This document shows positions 32,595 through 41,194 of a DNA stretch of 64,000 bases, piece after piece. The notes under the pieces were generated by a model. It worked only from the letters and a program-made list of their open reading frames with translations. It ran no database searches and was not told where the DNA came from. Location of the stretch: assembly GCF_900109045.1 (NCBI RefSeq), contig NZ_FNYL01000003.1, forward strand, positions 248,001 to 312,000. The letters run 5' to 3'. This stretch comes from Dyadobacter sp. SG02. Lineage in GTDB: Bacteria > Bacteroidota > Bacteroidia > Cytophagales > Spirosomataceae. Each line of letters opens with the position of its first letter. Positions within the stretch are counted from its first letter, which is position 1. The translations under genes were made by a program, and so were the position numbers.

Positions 32595-33881
32595 ATGAGC
32601 AACCGCCGTTCTTTTTTCCGGAAGAGTGCTGCCCTTGGTATGGGTGCTTTCGGGATCAACAGCCTTTTCAACCAGCTCCACGCCGGGCAATTCCTGGAAG
32701 CAGAACAACTTTGGAATCCCGCCAGCGAAAGCAATGAAGAATACTGGTCGGTAATCCAGGACGCTTACACCGCCAGCAAAAGCGAAATCATTATCCTCAA
32801 CAACGGAGGCGTATCACCCTCGCCGATGGTGGTGCAGGAGGCGCTGGACAAGTACAACAAGGCAGCCGCGCAGGGTCCATCCTATTATATGTGGCGCATT
32901 ATCGACAAGGGCCGTGAACCGCTCCGCCAGCGACTGGCCAAGCTGGCGGGCACCGACGCCGAGGAAATCGCGATTAACCGCAATGCGACGGAAGCATTGA
33001 ATACCATCATTTTTGGTCTGCCGCTCGAAAAAGGAGACGAAATCATCGGCACCTTGCAGGATTACCCGAATATGGTGCAAGCCTGGAAACAGCGCCAGAT
33101 GCGCGACGGGCTGGTTTACAAGCAACTCTCTTTTGACTTCCCTATTGAAAACGACGAGCAGATTGTAAAGGCCTATGCTGATGCGATCACGCCCAGAACC
33201 AAAATCATCCACGTTACCCACATTATCAACTGGGTAGGGCAGATCATGCCCGTGAAGAAGATCGCCCAAATGGCACATGCCAAAGGCATCGAGGTGGTTT
33301 GCGACGGTGCACATACATTTGGTTTGCTCGATTATAAAATTCCCGACCTGGAATGCGACTACTTCGGTACCAGCCTGCACAAGTTCCTGAGTGCGCCCGT
33401 TGGAAGTGGTATGATGTGGATTAAGAAGGATAAAATTGAGAAAATCTGGCCGTTGCTCTGTAATAGCGAGCCGAAAAGCGCCAATATCCGCAAGTTTGAA
33501 ACGCTCGGCACGCGCAGCTTCCCGATTGAGCAGGCGATAGGAGAGGCCATTAATTTCCAGGAAGGCATCGGCAACAAGCGCAAGCAAGACCGCATTCATT
33601 ACCTGAAGAAATACTGGGCCGAAAAAGCCGCTCAGATCCCGGGTGTGAAAATCCACACTTCATTGAAACCGGAATTCTCCTGCGCCATCGCCGGTGTGAC
33701 CATCGAAGGCATGAAGCCCGAGGAACTCGACGGCAAGCTGATGAAAGATTATCAGATCCATACGGTAGGTATCAACTGGGAAAACATCCATTGCGTGCGC
33801 GTGACGCCACACGTGTACACGAAGACGAGCGACCTGGACAAGCTGGTAGGCGCGATCGAGAAAATCGCGAAAAAGGCCTGA
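32595..33881 (+). CDS. Tat-exported class V aminotransferase-like PLP enzyme
   Basis: A 428-residue PLP-dependent enzyme of fold type I, class V (isopenicillin-N-epimerase/cysteine-desulfurase-like). The N-terminus NRRSFFRKSAALGMGAFG is a twin-arginine signal. PLP features are NRNATEALNTIIFGLPL (phosphate-binding turn), the Asp in VCDGAHTFGLLDY and the Schiff-base Lys in FGTSLHKFLSAPVGSGMMW. Tat export means the enzyme folds with its cofactor in the cytoplasm and acts in the periplasm, which is unusual for aminotransferases but recurrent in this phylum. Substrate unknown. A terminator follows. Confidence 0.9.
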   Translation: MSNRRSFFRKSAALGMGAFGINSLFNQLHAGQFLEAEQLWNPASESNEEYWSVIQDAYTASKSEIIILNNGGVSPSPMVVQEALDKYNKAAAQGPSYYMWRIIDKGREPLRQRLAKLAGTDAEEIAINRNATEALNTIIFGLPLEKGDEIIGTLQDYPNMVQAWKQRQMRDGLVYKQLSFDFPIENDEQIVKAYADAITPRTKIIHVTHIINWVGQIMPVKKIAQMAHAKGIEVVCDGAHTFGLLDYKIPDLECDYFGTSLHKFLSAPVGSGMMWIKKDKIEKIWPLLCNSEPKSANIRKFETLGTRSFPIEQAIGEAINFQEGIGNKRKQDRIHYLKKYWAEKAAQIPGVKIHTSLKPEFSCAIAGVTIEGMKPEELDGKLMKDYQIHTVGINWENIHCVRVTPHVYTKTSDLDKLVGAIEKIAKKA

Positions 33882-33905
33882 TATTATTGTTGGTTAATGT
33901 ACATT

Positions 33906-33948
33906 GGGCATAGCCGGGTTAGCTACCGGCTATGCCCGATTTTTTTTG
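33906..33948 (+). terminator. Rho-independent terminator after the aminotransferase gene
   Basis: A 12-bp perfect stem (33906-33917 GGGCATAGCCGG with 33926-33937), 8-nt loop, followed by GA and eight T residues. Confidence 0.93.
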
Positions 33949-34029
33949 CCGCCTGTAAGTCCATAGGTTGCGATATCCACCGGAAAAACCATTGACACGA
34001 TTCATGGGCGGCTCCCGCTTTTCATGCAT

Positions 34030-34037
34030 TACTTTTG
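34030..34037 (+). promoter_or_regulatory. Bacteroidota -7 element for the lipoprotein/ATP-grasp operon
   Basis: TACTTTTG matches TAnnTTTG and lies 28 bp before the lipoprotein ATG at 34065. Confidence 0.5.
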
Positions 34038-34064
34038 AAAAATCCTCAATAGAAAACCAACATT

Positions 34065-34676
34065 ATGACAGAGTTACGAAAGGGTTCTTTTATCAGGAAG
34101 GTAAAAGACATCAGTATGGGCGGCGCACTGGCGTTGGCGCTGCTCTCCGGTACGGGGCTCGTTTCCTGTTCTTCGAATGATGATGAATCGGAATACAGTT
34201 ACGAAGAAACAACTTACGGCAAAGGCATCCGGTCGCATATTAAGGAAGTGAGCCCGGGCGAGTTCAAGATCATTAGCGAGGAAAATGTCGCCGCCGATAG
34301 TTCTATGGCGATCGTTTCGTACCTCGACGGTCATAAAGACACGCTGAACCCCATGGCGGCCAAGGCGCTGATCGATCAGGAAATCCGTTCCAACCCGCAT
34401 ATGGGCTACCACAGCGGACTTTCGAGCATGCTGCTTTACGGCGGAATGGGCTATTTGCTTGGACGTAATTCGTCCTATGGATACATGAACAATTACCGCG
34501 ACAGGATGGGCGCGGAGCGAAGCAGGTCGTATTACGCCAACCCGGGCGCGTATGCGAGCTCACGCAGCGCAGCCCTGGGCGTGGAAACTTCCCGCTCGGT
34601 GCGGACGGTAACAACAAGGCCCGCGGGAGGCCGCAAAGGCTTTTTTGGAAGGTCGTCGGGCAGAAGCGGGGGGTAA
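34065..34676 (+). CDS. UPF0323-like lipoprotein with Ser/Gly/Arg-rich tail
   Basis: A 203-residue lipoprotein: signal segment (about 18-34) with lipobox LVSC, mature Cys near residue 35. The order resembles UPF0323 lipoproteins described in epsilonproteobacteria: a short basic N-terminus, a central acidic segment with EFKIISEENV and YLDGHKDTL, a glycine-rich hydrophobic stretch (LYGGMGYLLGRN), and a low-complexity end with GFFGRSSGRSGG. The E. coli YgiB (UPF0441) lipoprotein has a similar plan. It is followed 17 bp later by an ATP-grasp ligase gene, as ygiB is by ygiC. A functional pair is inferred. Confidence 0.75.
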   Translation: MTELRKGSFIRKVKDISMGGALALALLSGTGLVSCSSNDDESEYSYEETTYGKGIRSHIKEVSPGEFKIISEENVAADSSMAIVSYLDGHKDTLNPMAAKALIDQEIRSNPHMGYHSGLSSMLLYGGMGYLLGRNSSYGYMNNYRDRMGAERSRSYYANPGAYASSRSAALGVETSRSVRTVTTRPAGGRKGFFGRSSGRSGG

Positions 34677-34693
34677 AACTTATTAACTCAAAT

Positions 34694-35866
34694 ATGGTAA
34701 GATTAAAATCACTGCCCAATCCGCCGCAAGCTGCATTGCAGAAAGCAGGCTGGGATTGGGCGCTGGGCACGGACACCGCTCCATATGTCGTGAATGATAT
34801 GGTAATCGTGGCCGAGCAGCAGGCCGAAAGCTATTATGAGGCTGCGGGTACATTATATGATATGCTGATCGAGGCGGGGCAATATGCCATCGACAACAAC
34901 CTCTTTCAGGAAATGGGTATTCCCGAAAATCTGGTTGAGCTCATCCAGCTTTCATGGAATGACGACCGGCAAATCCACCTCTACGGCCGTTTCGACCTCG
35001 CCGGAGGATTTAACGACGAGCCGGTAAAACTGATCGAATTCAATGCCGATACGGCTACCTGCATTCCGGAGACTGCGGTCGTGCAATGGGCGCATTTGCG
35101 GATGAACGGGATGGACGAATCGAAGCAGTTCAATACACTTTTTGAGACGTTAGTGGGTCAATTTGTTTATTTAAAGGAAGAAAACAATGATCTGACGCCT
35201 TCGATGCTTTTCTCGGCCATGCGTGGCTATCCCGAGGATGATACCAATGTGGCGGTATTAATGGAAGCGGCGAAAGAGGCAGGCTTCGACGTCGAATTCG
35301 CATACATCGACGATGTGGAATTTTCGAATGGCGAAGGCATATTTTACCAGGAGCCGGAGCACGGGCATTTCGTCCGGTTTGATTTCTGGTTCAAACTGGT
35401 ACCCTGGGAGCACATCGGCGCCGACGAGCCGGAACTGGCGGCAATGTTGACCGAGATTGGGAAGAACAGGAAGGCGGTGATCCTGAACCCGGCTTATACC
35501 TTGTTGTTCCAATCCAAATACATCCTGAAAATCCTGTGGGACCTTTACCCATATCATCCATTGTTGCTACAAACCGATAGCGACGTGTTGCCTCATAAGA
35601 AATCGGTGAGCAAGGTGTTGCTTGGGCGCGAGGGTGCCAATGTTGCTATTCATGATGAAAGCGGCAAGATAATGGAAACCGCTGCGGGTGAATACGACGG
35701 TCAGTCGCGCATTTACCAGGAGTATGTCGCTCTTCCGACCGATGCGGAGGGCCATACCTACCAGGCAGGCGTGTTCATTGCCGGCGAGGCATGCGGGCTC
35801 GGATTCCGGCGGGGCGGGAAGATTTTGGACAACACTGCACAGTTTGTAGGACACGTAATCGATTGA
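34694..35866 (+). CDS. Glutathionylspermidine synthase-like ATP-grasp amide ligase (YgiC-type)
   Basis: A 390-residue cytoplasmic protein of the glutathionylspermidine synthase C-terminal family, without the amidase half of the bifunctional enzyme. Family features include GWDWALGTDTAPYVVND near the N-terminus, GRFDLAGGFNDEPVKLIEFNADTATCIPE (substrate and ATP site), NPAYTLLFQSKYILKILWDLYP and VLLGREGANV. The length fits the YgiC/YjfC type. These ligases join an acid to an amine, but not necessarily glutathione and spermidine. The partner lipoprotein gene lies immediately upstream, suggesting the ligase modifies it or a related envelope molecule; this is inference. Confidence 0.9.
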   Translation: MVRLKSLPNPPQAALQKAGWDWALGTDTAPYVVNDMVIVAEQQAESYYEAAGTLYDMLIEAGQYAIDNNLFQEMGIPENLVELIQLSWNDDRQIHLYGRFDLAGGFNDEPVKLIEFNADTATCIPETAVVQWAHLRMNGMDESKQFNTLFETLVGQFVYLKEENNDLTPSMLFSAMRGYPEDDTNVAVLMEAAKEAGFDVEFAYIDDVEFSNGEGIFYQEPEHGHFVRFDFWFKLVPWEHIGADEPELAAMLTEIGKNRKAVILNPAYTLLFQSKYILKILWDLYPYHPLLLQTDSDVLPHKKSVSKVLLGREGANVAIHDESGKIMETAAGEYDGQSRIYQEYVALPTDAEGHTYQAGVFIAGEACGLGFRRGGKILDNTAQFVGHVID

Positions 35867-36078
35867 CGAATACGTAAATTTACTTGCTTGTTAATCAGTG
35901 TGTTACCGGACGCTCATCGAATCGACCGTTTACTAATCAATTTAATGAAATGTCGGGGGTAGCAGCGAAGTTTGTGAAAGTTTCAGAGACGCTGCTGGTA
36001 TGAAAGTTTTAAGGAAGCCGGAAACTTCATCAGCAGTCCAGCATATTCATCGATCCTTAATTCTTAAAAAAACAAGCC

Positions 36079-36411
36079 ATGATTCACGAGAAAATTTTTC
36101 AACTTAGAAGTGGAAGGGAAGTCAAAGTTGTTGTCAAAAGCTACTTCCTCCACGACAACCCGCAGCGCGATACGGACTGCGAGATTTTGATCCGCGAACC
36201 CAAAGAAAAATACTTTCGCACACCTATCGGGGTTAATCACCCGCAATACTGGAAAATGAAGCGGTCCAGCGCACAACAGGCCAAAGTTCTTCTGATGGAA
36301 TACAGCGGAATCACGCAACGACAGATCAATCAGGCCATTACCGAATTCAACCGCATTCTGAGTTACCCGCCCGCACACATCGGGTTGCAATACGAAAGCG
36401 AACTGGTTTAA
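36079..36411 (+). CDS. Small protein of unknown function
   Basis: A 110-residue cytoplasmic protein without signal peptide: MIHEKIFQLRSGREVKVVV, a charged middle (CEILIREPKEKYFRTPIG), then a helical segment with YSGITQRQINQAITEFNRIL. No known domain recognised. The basic, compact character would suit nucleic-acid or protein binding. It stands alone: a 212-bp upstream gap contains inverted repeats near 35962-36035, and a clear terminator follows the stop. Confidence 0.7.
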   Translation: MIHEKIFQLRSGREVKVVVKSYFLHDNPQRDTDCEILIREPKEKYFRTPIGVNHPQYWKMKRSSAQQAKVLLMEYSGITQRQINQAITEFNRILSYPPAHIGLQYESELV

Positions 36412-36437
36412 GGACGGAATATACAAGCACACACTGA

Positions 36438-36488
36438 AAACCGGGCATGGTTGGACTTCAAAGTCCGATCATTGCCCGGTTTCTTTTT
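36438..36488 (+). terminator. Rho-independent terminator after the small unknown gene
   Basis: Outer 10-bp stem AAACCGGGCA (36438-36447) with 36473-36482, and an inner GGACT/AGTCC stem, followed by a T-rich stretch. Confidence 0.85.
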
Positions 36489-36569
36489 ATGCCCGTACCA
36501 GCCGTGTTTTCGTTTCATGAATCACTGAATTCGCTAATTTAAAACCCGAAGTCACTCTTTTCAGGTTTT

Positions 36570-38249
36570 ATGAAGGCAAAAGGCGTTTTATTACTGGCAG
36601 CAGGGTTGGTATTGATCGGGGCATGGGTGTTTTACCGGAAACGGTTTTCCCCGTTTTTCCAATCGGGCGGCTATGCTACCGACGTACTAAATACGTCCTT
36701 CACGGAACAGACGATAGGGTACATCAACCGGGCCGATTCGCTTGGAGTGACCAGTCAGGGCCTTCAACATATTTCAATACAGCTTCACCCTAACACCGCA
36801 GAAACGGCGCTCGTCAGTGCGTTGAAGGGCCATACGGGCGAGCGAGATTGGTTACTGACGGTTGTGGCCGGGCAGGAAGGCACGCTCAATATGGTAGCGA
36901 ACGGCAAGTACGACGACGCGCTACGCTCGCTTTGCCGGGTTTTGCCTGCGAAAAAGCACGTATACCTGCGCTGGGACCCGGATATGGAGGTGCCTGTCCA
37001 GCGGTTCTCCTGGCAATACCAATCCCCGGCCGATTACATCGCGGCATTCCGGCATGTTGCTGAGATTTGCCGGAAGGCGAAGCCAGACTTGCAAATCATG
37101 TGGTCGCCAGCGGGCTATCCCGGGACTGACGAGTATTGGCCGGGAGAGGATGTGGTGGATGCCATTGCAATTTCAATCGAAGGAGAAAGCGAACGCGCTG
37201 CGACGGCTTTCCCGCAGGAACCCGATGGGCAGACCGCTCTCCGGCGAAAACTGATCCGGACGCGGTTTATGAACAAGCCCGTTTACGTGCTTGTGTCCGG
37301 CAGCGACAGCCTTGTGCATTCCCTGCAACACGATTTGAAGGAGGCTGTGAAAGAAATCAAAAAAGATTCAGGGTTTCTTTTTCAGCAATACAATATCCGC
37401 CAGGCACCGCAGCGTAACCCGAAAGCCCTGCCGCTGATAGGCTTGTACGACCCCAGGCTGGCGCTCACCAGTTCCAAAGCCGTGCAGGCAGAGCATTTGT
37501 TTGTCGATCTGGGCAATATTCAAACAGGTGGTTTTGCAAAGGATTTCGAGGCGGTTACCGGTCGCGGACATCAGGTGATCGTGACGGTGGAGCCCTGGCG
37601 CGACGGTAAGGTGAGGAAGGATTCCTCCGTGTTGCGGAATACAGTTCAAGGCGTTTATGACGAAGAGTTTAAATCGTTGTTCAATACGATCTCCAAGACA
37701 AACTTGCCGGTTTACGTCCGTTTTGCGCACGAAATGGAAATCCCCATTCACAGATATTCATGGCAAAGCCAGGACCCGGCTTTGTATATCAGGGCATTCC
37801 GGCATTTTATGGAATTGGGGAAAGATGTTCAAAATGTCAAAAAAGTGTGGGGGCCTGCGGGCGACAGGGGCTCCATGGAGTGGTATCCAGGCGATGACAT
37901 CGTTGATTTCGTTAGCATTGCCATTTACGGCTTGCCCGACAAGAATATTACCGATCCAGTGAAGCAGGAATCTTTCGAAACGATTTTCAACCGGAAGGTA
38001 TGGCGAATGCGTTTCGCGTCCAAACCTATCTTTGTGACAGAATTCGGTGTCAAAGGCCCGGAAGACTACCAGGCTCAATGGCTGGAAAAAGCCGCGGCGA
38101 TAGTAGCTGCACACAGGGAAGTGATGGGTGTTTGCTACTTCAATCTCGCCGATAATCCGGAAGTTTGGGGCAATATCCCTGCCCCGGATTGGGGGATAAG
38201 TCAGGCTACTCTGCGTCGATTTGTTGATGCATTGAAAGCCCATCATTAG
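36570..38249 (+). CDS. Membrane-anchored tandem GH26-like protein, first domain degenerate
   Basis: A 559-residue protein with one N-terminal membrane anchor (about 5-23) and two related TIM-barrel-like domains. Each has the pattern R-W/F-x-x-[DE]-M-E-x-P-x-x-R-[FY]-S-W followed by W-x-P-x-G and a YPGDD or WPGED motif, as in beta-mannanase-type GH26. The second domain keeps both candidate catalytic acids: E388 in RFAHEMEI and E491 in FVTEFGV. In the first, the acid/base position is D138 in WDPDMEV and the nucleophile segment reads YVLVSGS, so it is probably non-catalytic. The stop overlaps the convergent synthase stop by 4 bp, suggesting a joint exopolysaccharide locus. Confidence 0.82.
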   Translation: MKAKGVLLLAAGLVLIGAWVFYRKRFSPFFQSGGYATDVLNTSFTEQTIGYINRADSLGVTSQGLQHISIQLHPNTAETALVSALKGHTGERDWLLTVVAGQEGTLNMVANGKYDDALRSLCRVLPAKKHVYLRWDPDMEVPVQRFSWQYQSPADYIAAFRHVAEICRKAKPDLQIMWSPAGYPGTDEYWPGEDVVDAIAISIEGESERAATAFPQEPDGQTALRRKLIRTRFMNKPVYVLVSGSDSLVHSLQHDLKEAVKEIKKDSGFLFQQYNIRQAPQRNPKALPLIGLYDPRLALTSSKAVQAEHLFVDLGNIQTGGFAKDFEAVTGRGHQVIVTVEPWRDGKVRKDSSVLRNTVQGVYDEEFKSLFNTISKTNLPVYVRFAHEMEIPIHRYSWQSQDPALYIRAFRHFMELGKDVQNVKKVWGPAGDRGSMEWYPGDDIVDFVSIAIYGLPDKNITDPVKQESFETIFNRKVWRMRFASKPIFVTEFGVKGPEDYQAQWLEKAAAIVAAHREVMGVCYFNLADNPEVWGNIPAPDWGISQATLRRFVDALKAHH

Positions 38250-41194
38250 CGGGCTGCGCCCATTTGTGCCGGAGTTAATGGCGTATTTAGCTGCGATTCG
38301 ACGATTTCGGTTACCGTTCCATTCCGGATCACGTACAGATAAAGGTGGTAAAGCGACGGGTGTTTGGGGATCGTCAGGGTTAGTCGGGCGCCCGTTCCGA
38401 CATCATTCATTTCCACAGGATTGTTGAAGCCATCCGTTCGGGCGAGTTTCCATTCAAGCCCGGTACCATTCGTTGGCGCGCCGAGTACCTTCCACTGACC
38501 ATTTTGCTGCACAATGGCGTGATAATCCAGCACGCTGCCTTCGAACGTTCCCAAGGCTGGTTTTAAAATTTTGAATTGTGTTACCGGCATCGGCGCTTTT
38601 TGACCCGCCCATATCGATTCCAGTATTTGCAGGGAATGCTTTGGTCGCCCTGTGTAGTCGTGCAGGCCGTCGAAACTGACCTGTTCGAATATCTTTTCAT
38701 CCTGCCAATTGGAAATAAAAACACCCGCCTGGTGCACCTGTGTACCTGCGAGTGCACCGGCACCGATGTAACTGAAATAAAACGGTACTTTAAGTGCGCG
38801 CAGGGCTGTGTCTTCCGGCTTTTTTCCGCTATCCGTCAATACCAGCCCGAATGCATCGATCGCAGGAGCAACCTGTGTGATCAGATAGGCAAGTTCCTGC
38901 GTTTCGGCATTCAGTTCGAGGTCTGCCGTAACCGGGCGTGAACCGTCGATCCTTTTGATCGCCTCACTTACCTTTTTTAACCAATACAAATATTGCTTTT
39001 GCTCGGCGGTGTGCTCGGAACGGCGGTGGCGTTGGATGGCCGCATTACCGATATTCCAGGAAACAATGTGTTTTTGATATTGAAGTCGGCTTACGGTCGC
39101 TGATATATCGTCCGCCAGATCGTCGGCACCACCCGCGTCGTTTGTAAAATCGAGCGTTTCGGGTACCCAGAAAGTGTAGTGCACCTTAATGCCGGCTTTC
39201 CGGGTTGCCCTTAGGATATTGTAATCGTAAATGCCGGGACCAAAATGCCGGATCGCATTGATCCCCGCCCGGCGCATGCCTGCAAGATCGGCTTCCAGTT
39301 CCTGCTTCGTAAATGCAGGATGCCGACGCGCCCAGTTATGCCCTTTGGTATAATTTACTCCCTGTGTGCCGCCAAAAAACACCGTCGGTTTTTGCGTACT
39401 TGTGCCGTTCGTATCCGGCTCACGCACGCCCATCGTGCGGAAGAGCGCCGGGAGGTCGGGGTGCCGCGGAGGCTCGCGTTTAATGAGGCTAAGCGCATAA
39501 ATCTGGTTTTCTTTTGCTATGGCAAGGTTATATTCCAATGCAGGGTCGAAGCGCCGGAAATACACTATTACGCTGATCAGCAACACAGTGATCAGGAATG
39601 CGGACGTACGGACCCCGCTGTAAATCCGCCTGCGTAAAATCCAGAAATTGCCTTTTAATTCTTTAATAGCCCTGAATGCACTGTCCGCGAAAGGCGACGT
39701 GCCCGATAGTTCACGAATCTGCTGTTGCCGGCTTGCGGCAATGTTGAAACACATGAAAAAGCAGTTCAACCCGGCAAACCCGGCCATGATGAGGTTGTAG
39801 GGGTTTAAATCCTGATACAAACCATATACGATCGCCAGCAGAGAAATGCCCAGCACAGCCAGGTTCGGGATATTCAGCGGCCAGTTATTGGCCTCATTGC
39901 CATCCTTCGGTGTGGGTACGTAAGGGATTTTCTTCCCTGAAATCGTGTAGAGAACGCCCAGAATGAATATCCACCACGTTCCGATCATCAATAGCCCGCC
40001 TACCACATGAAAGCCCCGTTCTTCGTCCTCCATTACCCACCACTGCACGAAATGCCGGATCAGGACAATGCACGAAACCATCGGAAGACTCACCAGGAGG
40101 AAATCGGTCAGGTCGAAATGCATCGGGCTTACGTCGAGCACGAGTGCAAGGATGGGGATCAGGAAATTGATCAGAAAAATGAACCCGGACAAATAATGCA
40201 GCGGTATGGTACCGTAATGAATGCGCTGGCTCCATGTGAACTTCGGGAAAAGCTTTGGATATACATGCACAAAGAGGTCGAACACGCCGCGCGACCATTT
40301 GAGTTGTTGTTTGTAATAGGCTGATAGCGTGGATGGTACCAGTCCGCGAGCGAGCACTGCTGGCACATACACCGATTTCCAGCCCTTGGCGTGCAGCTGC
40401 ATCGACGTGTGCATATCCTCGGCCAGTCCCGCGGCATGGCCGCCTATCGAATCCAGCGCCGTGCGCCGGAAGGTACAGTTCGCGCCGATGGCCAGTACGG
40501 TGCCGTAATGGTTCATAGTCATCATCATCGGCCCGTAAAACTGGTAGGTCTGCTGGGCCGCACCTTTGGCAATAAGGCCTTCGTCGCTGTTTTTATAGGC
40601 CTGCACAATTTGCACGTAACCGATTTCCGGATTGTCGAAATGCGAAACGATAGGGTCGAGAAAGTCGGGGAAAGGAACGTGGTCGGGGTCGAGTACGACA
40701 CAAAGTTCTCCTTTTGAGATACTTAATGCATTGTTGATGTTCCCGGCTTTGGCATTGCGCTTATCCGTGCGCGTCACGTGATACACGCCCAGTTGCGCAC
40801 ACACGTCGCGCAGGTAAGGATCGTCGGCTTCGTCGCAAAGATAAGTTTCGTGCGGGTAGGTAATGGCCTGGATCGCCGTCAGCGTCCCGACGATCATTTC
40901 GTACGGCTCCCCGGCGCAGAAAGTCGTGAAAATGTCGACGGTATACCGGCGCGTCAGTGGCGGTGTGGGCGGTACCGTGATGAACAGGTAATGGTACCAT
41001 TCATGCAGCACTTTCAGGCAGGTGAAAATAAATGTCACCACCAGCATCCAGTACAATGGTGCATAGCCCCTGACTTTTTCGGAGAGAATGCTGGAAAGAA
41101 AAAATCCCATCGAAATCAATCCGAAGAAGATCATCAGCCGCAGCATGAGCAGCTGCTTGCGCGTCGGCGGTTTGACATATAATGCTTGCTTCAT
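38246..41194 (-). CDS. Cellulose-synthase-like GT2 fused to a degenerate glycosidase domain
   Basis: A 982-residue membrane protein. Residues about 80-330 are a processive GT2 domain: DEADD (121-125), LDPDH with the DxD (169-171), the AED motif (258-260) and QQLKW (296-300), equivalent to Q(Q/R)xRW. Membrane helices flank it (about 15-65, 330-490, 540-560). From about 600 to 870 there is a TIM-barrel domain like GH2/GH5 glycosidases, in which the usual W-x-x-GNE reads SWNIGNAAI and the nucleophile strand reads FYFSYIGAG, so both catalytic acids appear lost. A beta-domain ends the protein. It overlaps the upstream glycosidase gene by 4 bp. Probable role: exopolysaccharide synthesis, polymer unknown. 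Confidence 0.87.
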   Translation of the reverse strand: MKQALYVKPPTRKQLLMLRLMIFFGLISMGFFLSSILSEKVRGYAPLYWMLVVTFIFTCLKVLHEWYHYLFITVPPTPPLTRRYTVDIFTTFCAGEPYEMIVGTLTAIQAITYPHETYLCDEADDPYLRDVCAQLGVYHVTRTDKRNAKAGNINNALSISKGELCVVLDPDHVPFPDFLDPIVSHFDNPEIGYVQIVQAYKNSDEGLIAKGAAQQTYQFYGPMMMTMNHYGTVLAIGANCTFRRTALDSIGGHAAGLAEDMHTSMQLHAKGWKSVYVPAVLARGLVPSTLSAYYKQQLKWSRGVFDLFVHVYPKLFPKFTWSQRIHYGTIPLHYLSGFIFLINFLIPILALVLDVSPMHFDLTDFLLVSLPMVSCIVLIRHFVQWWVMEDEERGFHVVGGLLMIGTWWIFILGVLYTISGKKIPYVPTPKDGNEANNWPLNIPNLAVLGISLLAIVYGLYQDLNPYNLIMAGFAGLNCFFMCFNIAASRQQQIRELSGTSPFADSAFRAIKELKGNFWILRRRIYSGVRTSAFLITVLLISVIVYFRRFDPALEYNLAIAKENQIYALSLIKREPPRHPDLPALFRTMGVREPDTNGTSTQKPTVFFGGTQGVNYTKGHNWARRHPAFTKQELEADLAGMRRAGINAIRHFGPGIYDYNILRATRKAGIKVHYTFWVPETLDFTNDAGGADDLADDISATVSRLQYQKHIVSWNIGNAAIQRHRRSEHTAEQKQYLYWLKKVSEAIKRIDGSRPVTADLELNAETQELAYLITQVAPAIDAFGLVLTDSGKKPEDTALRALKVPFYFSYIGAGALAGTQVHQAGVFISNWQDEKIFEQVSFDGLHDYTGRPKHSLQILESIWAGQKAPMPVTQFKILKPALGTFEGSVLDYHAIVQQNGQWKVLGAPTNGTGLEWKLARTDGFNNPVEMNDVGTGARLTLTIPKHPSLYHLYLYVIRNGTVTEIVESQLNTPLTPAQMGAAR

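Noticed and set aside
32814..33656. Minus-strand open frame of 280 codons antisense to the class V aminotransferase
   Set aside because: The plus-strand gene has all PLP motifs; the antisense product has no recognisable features.
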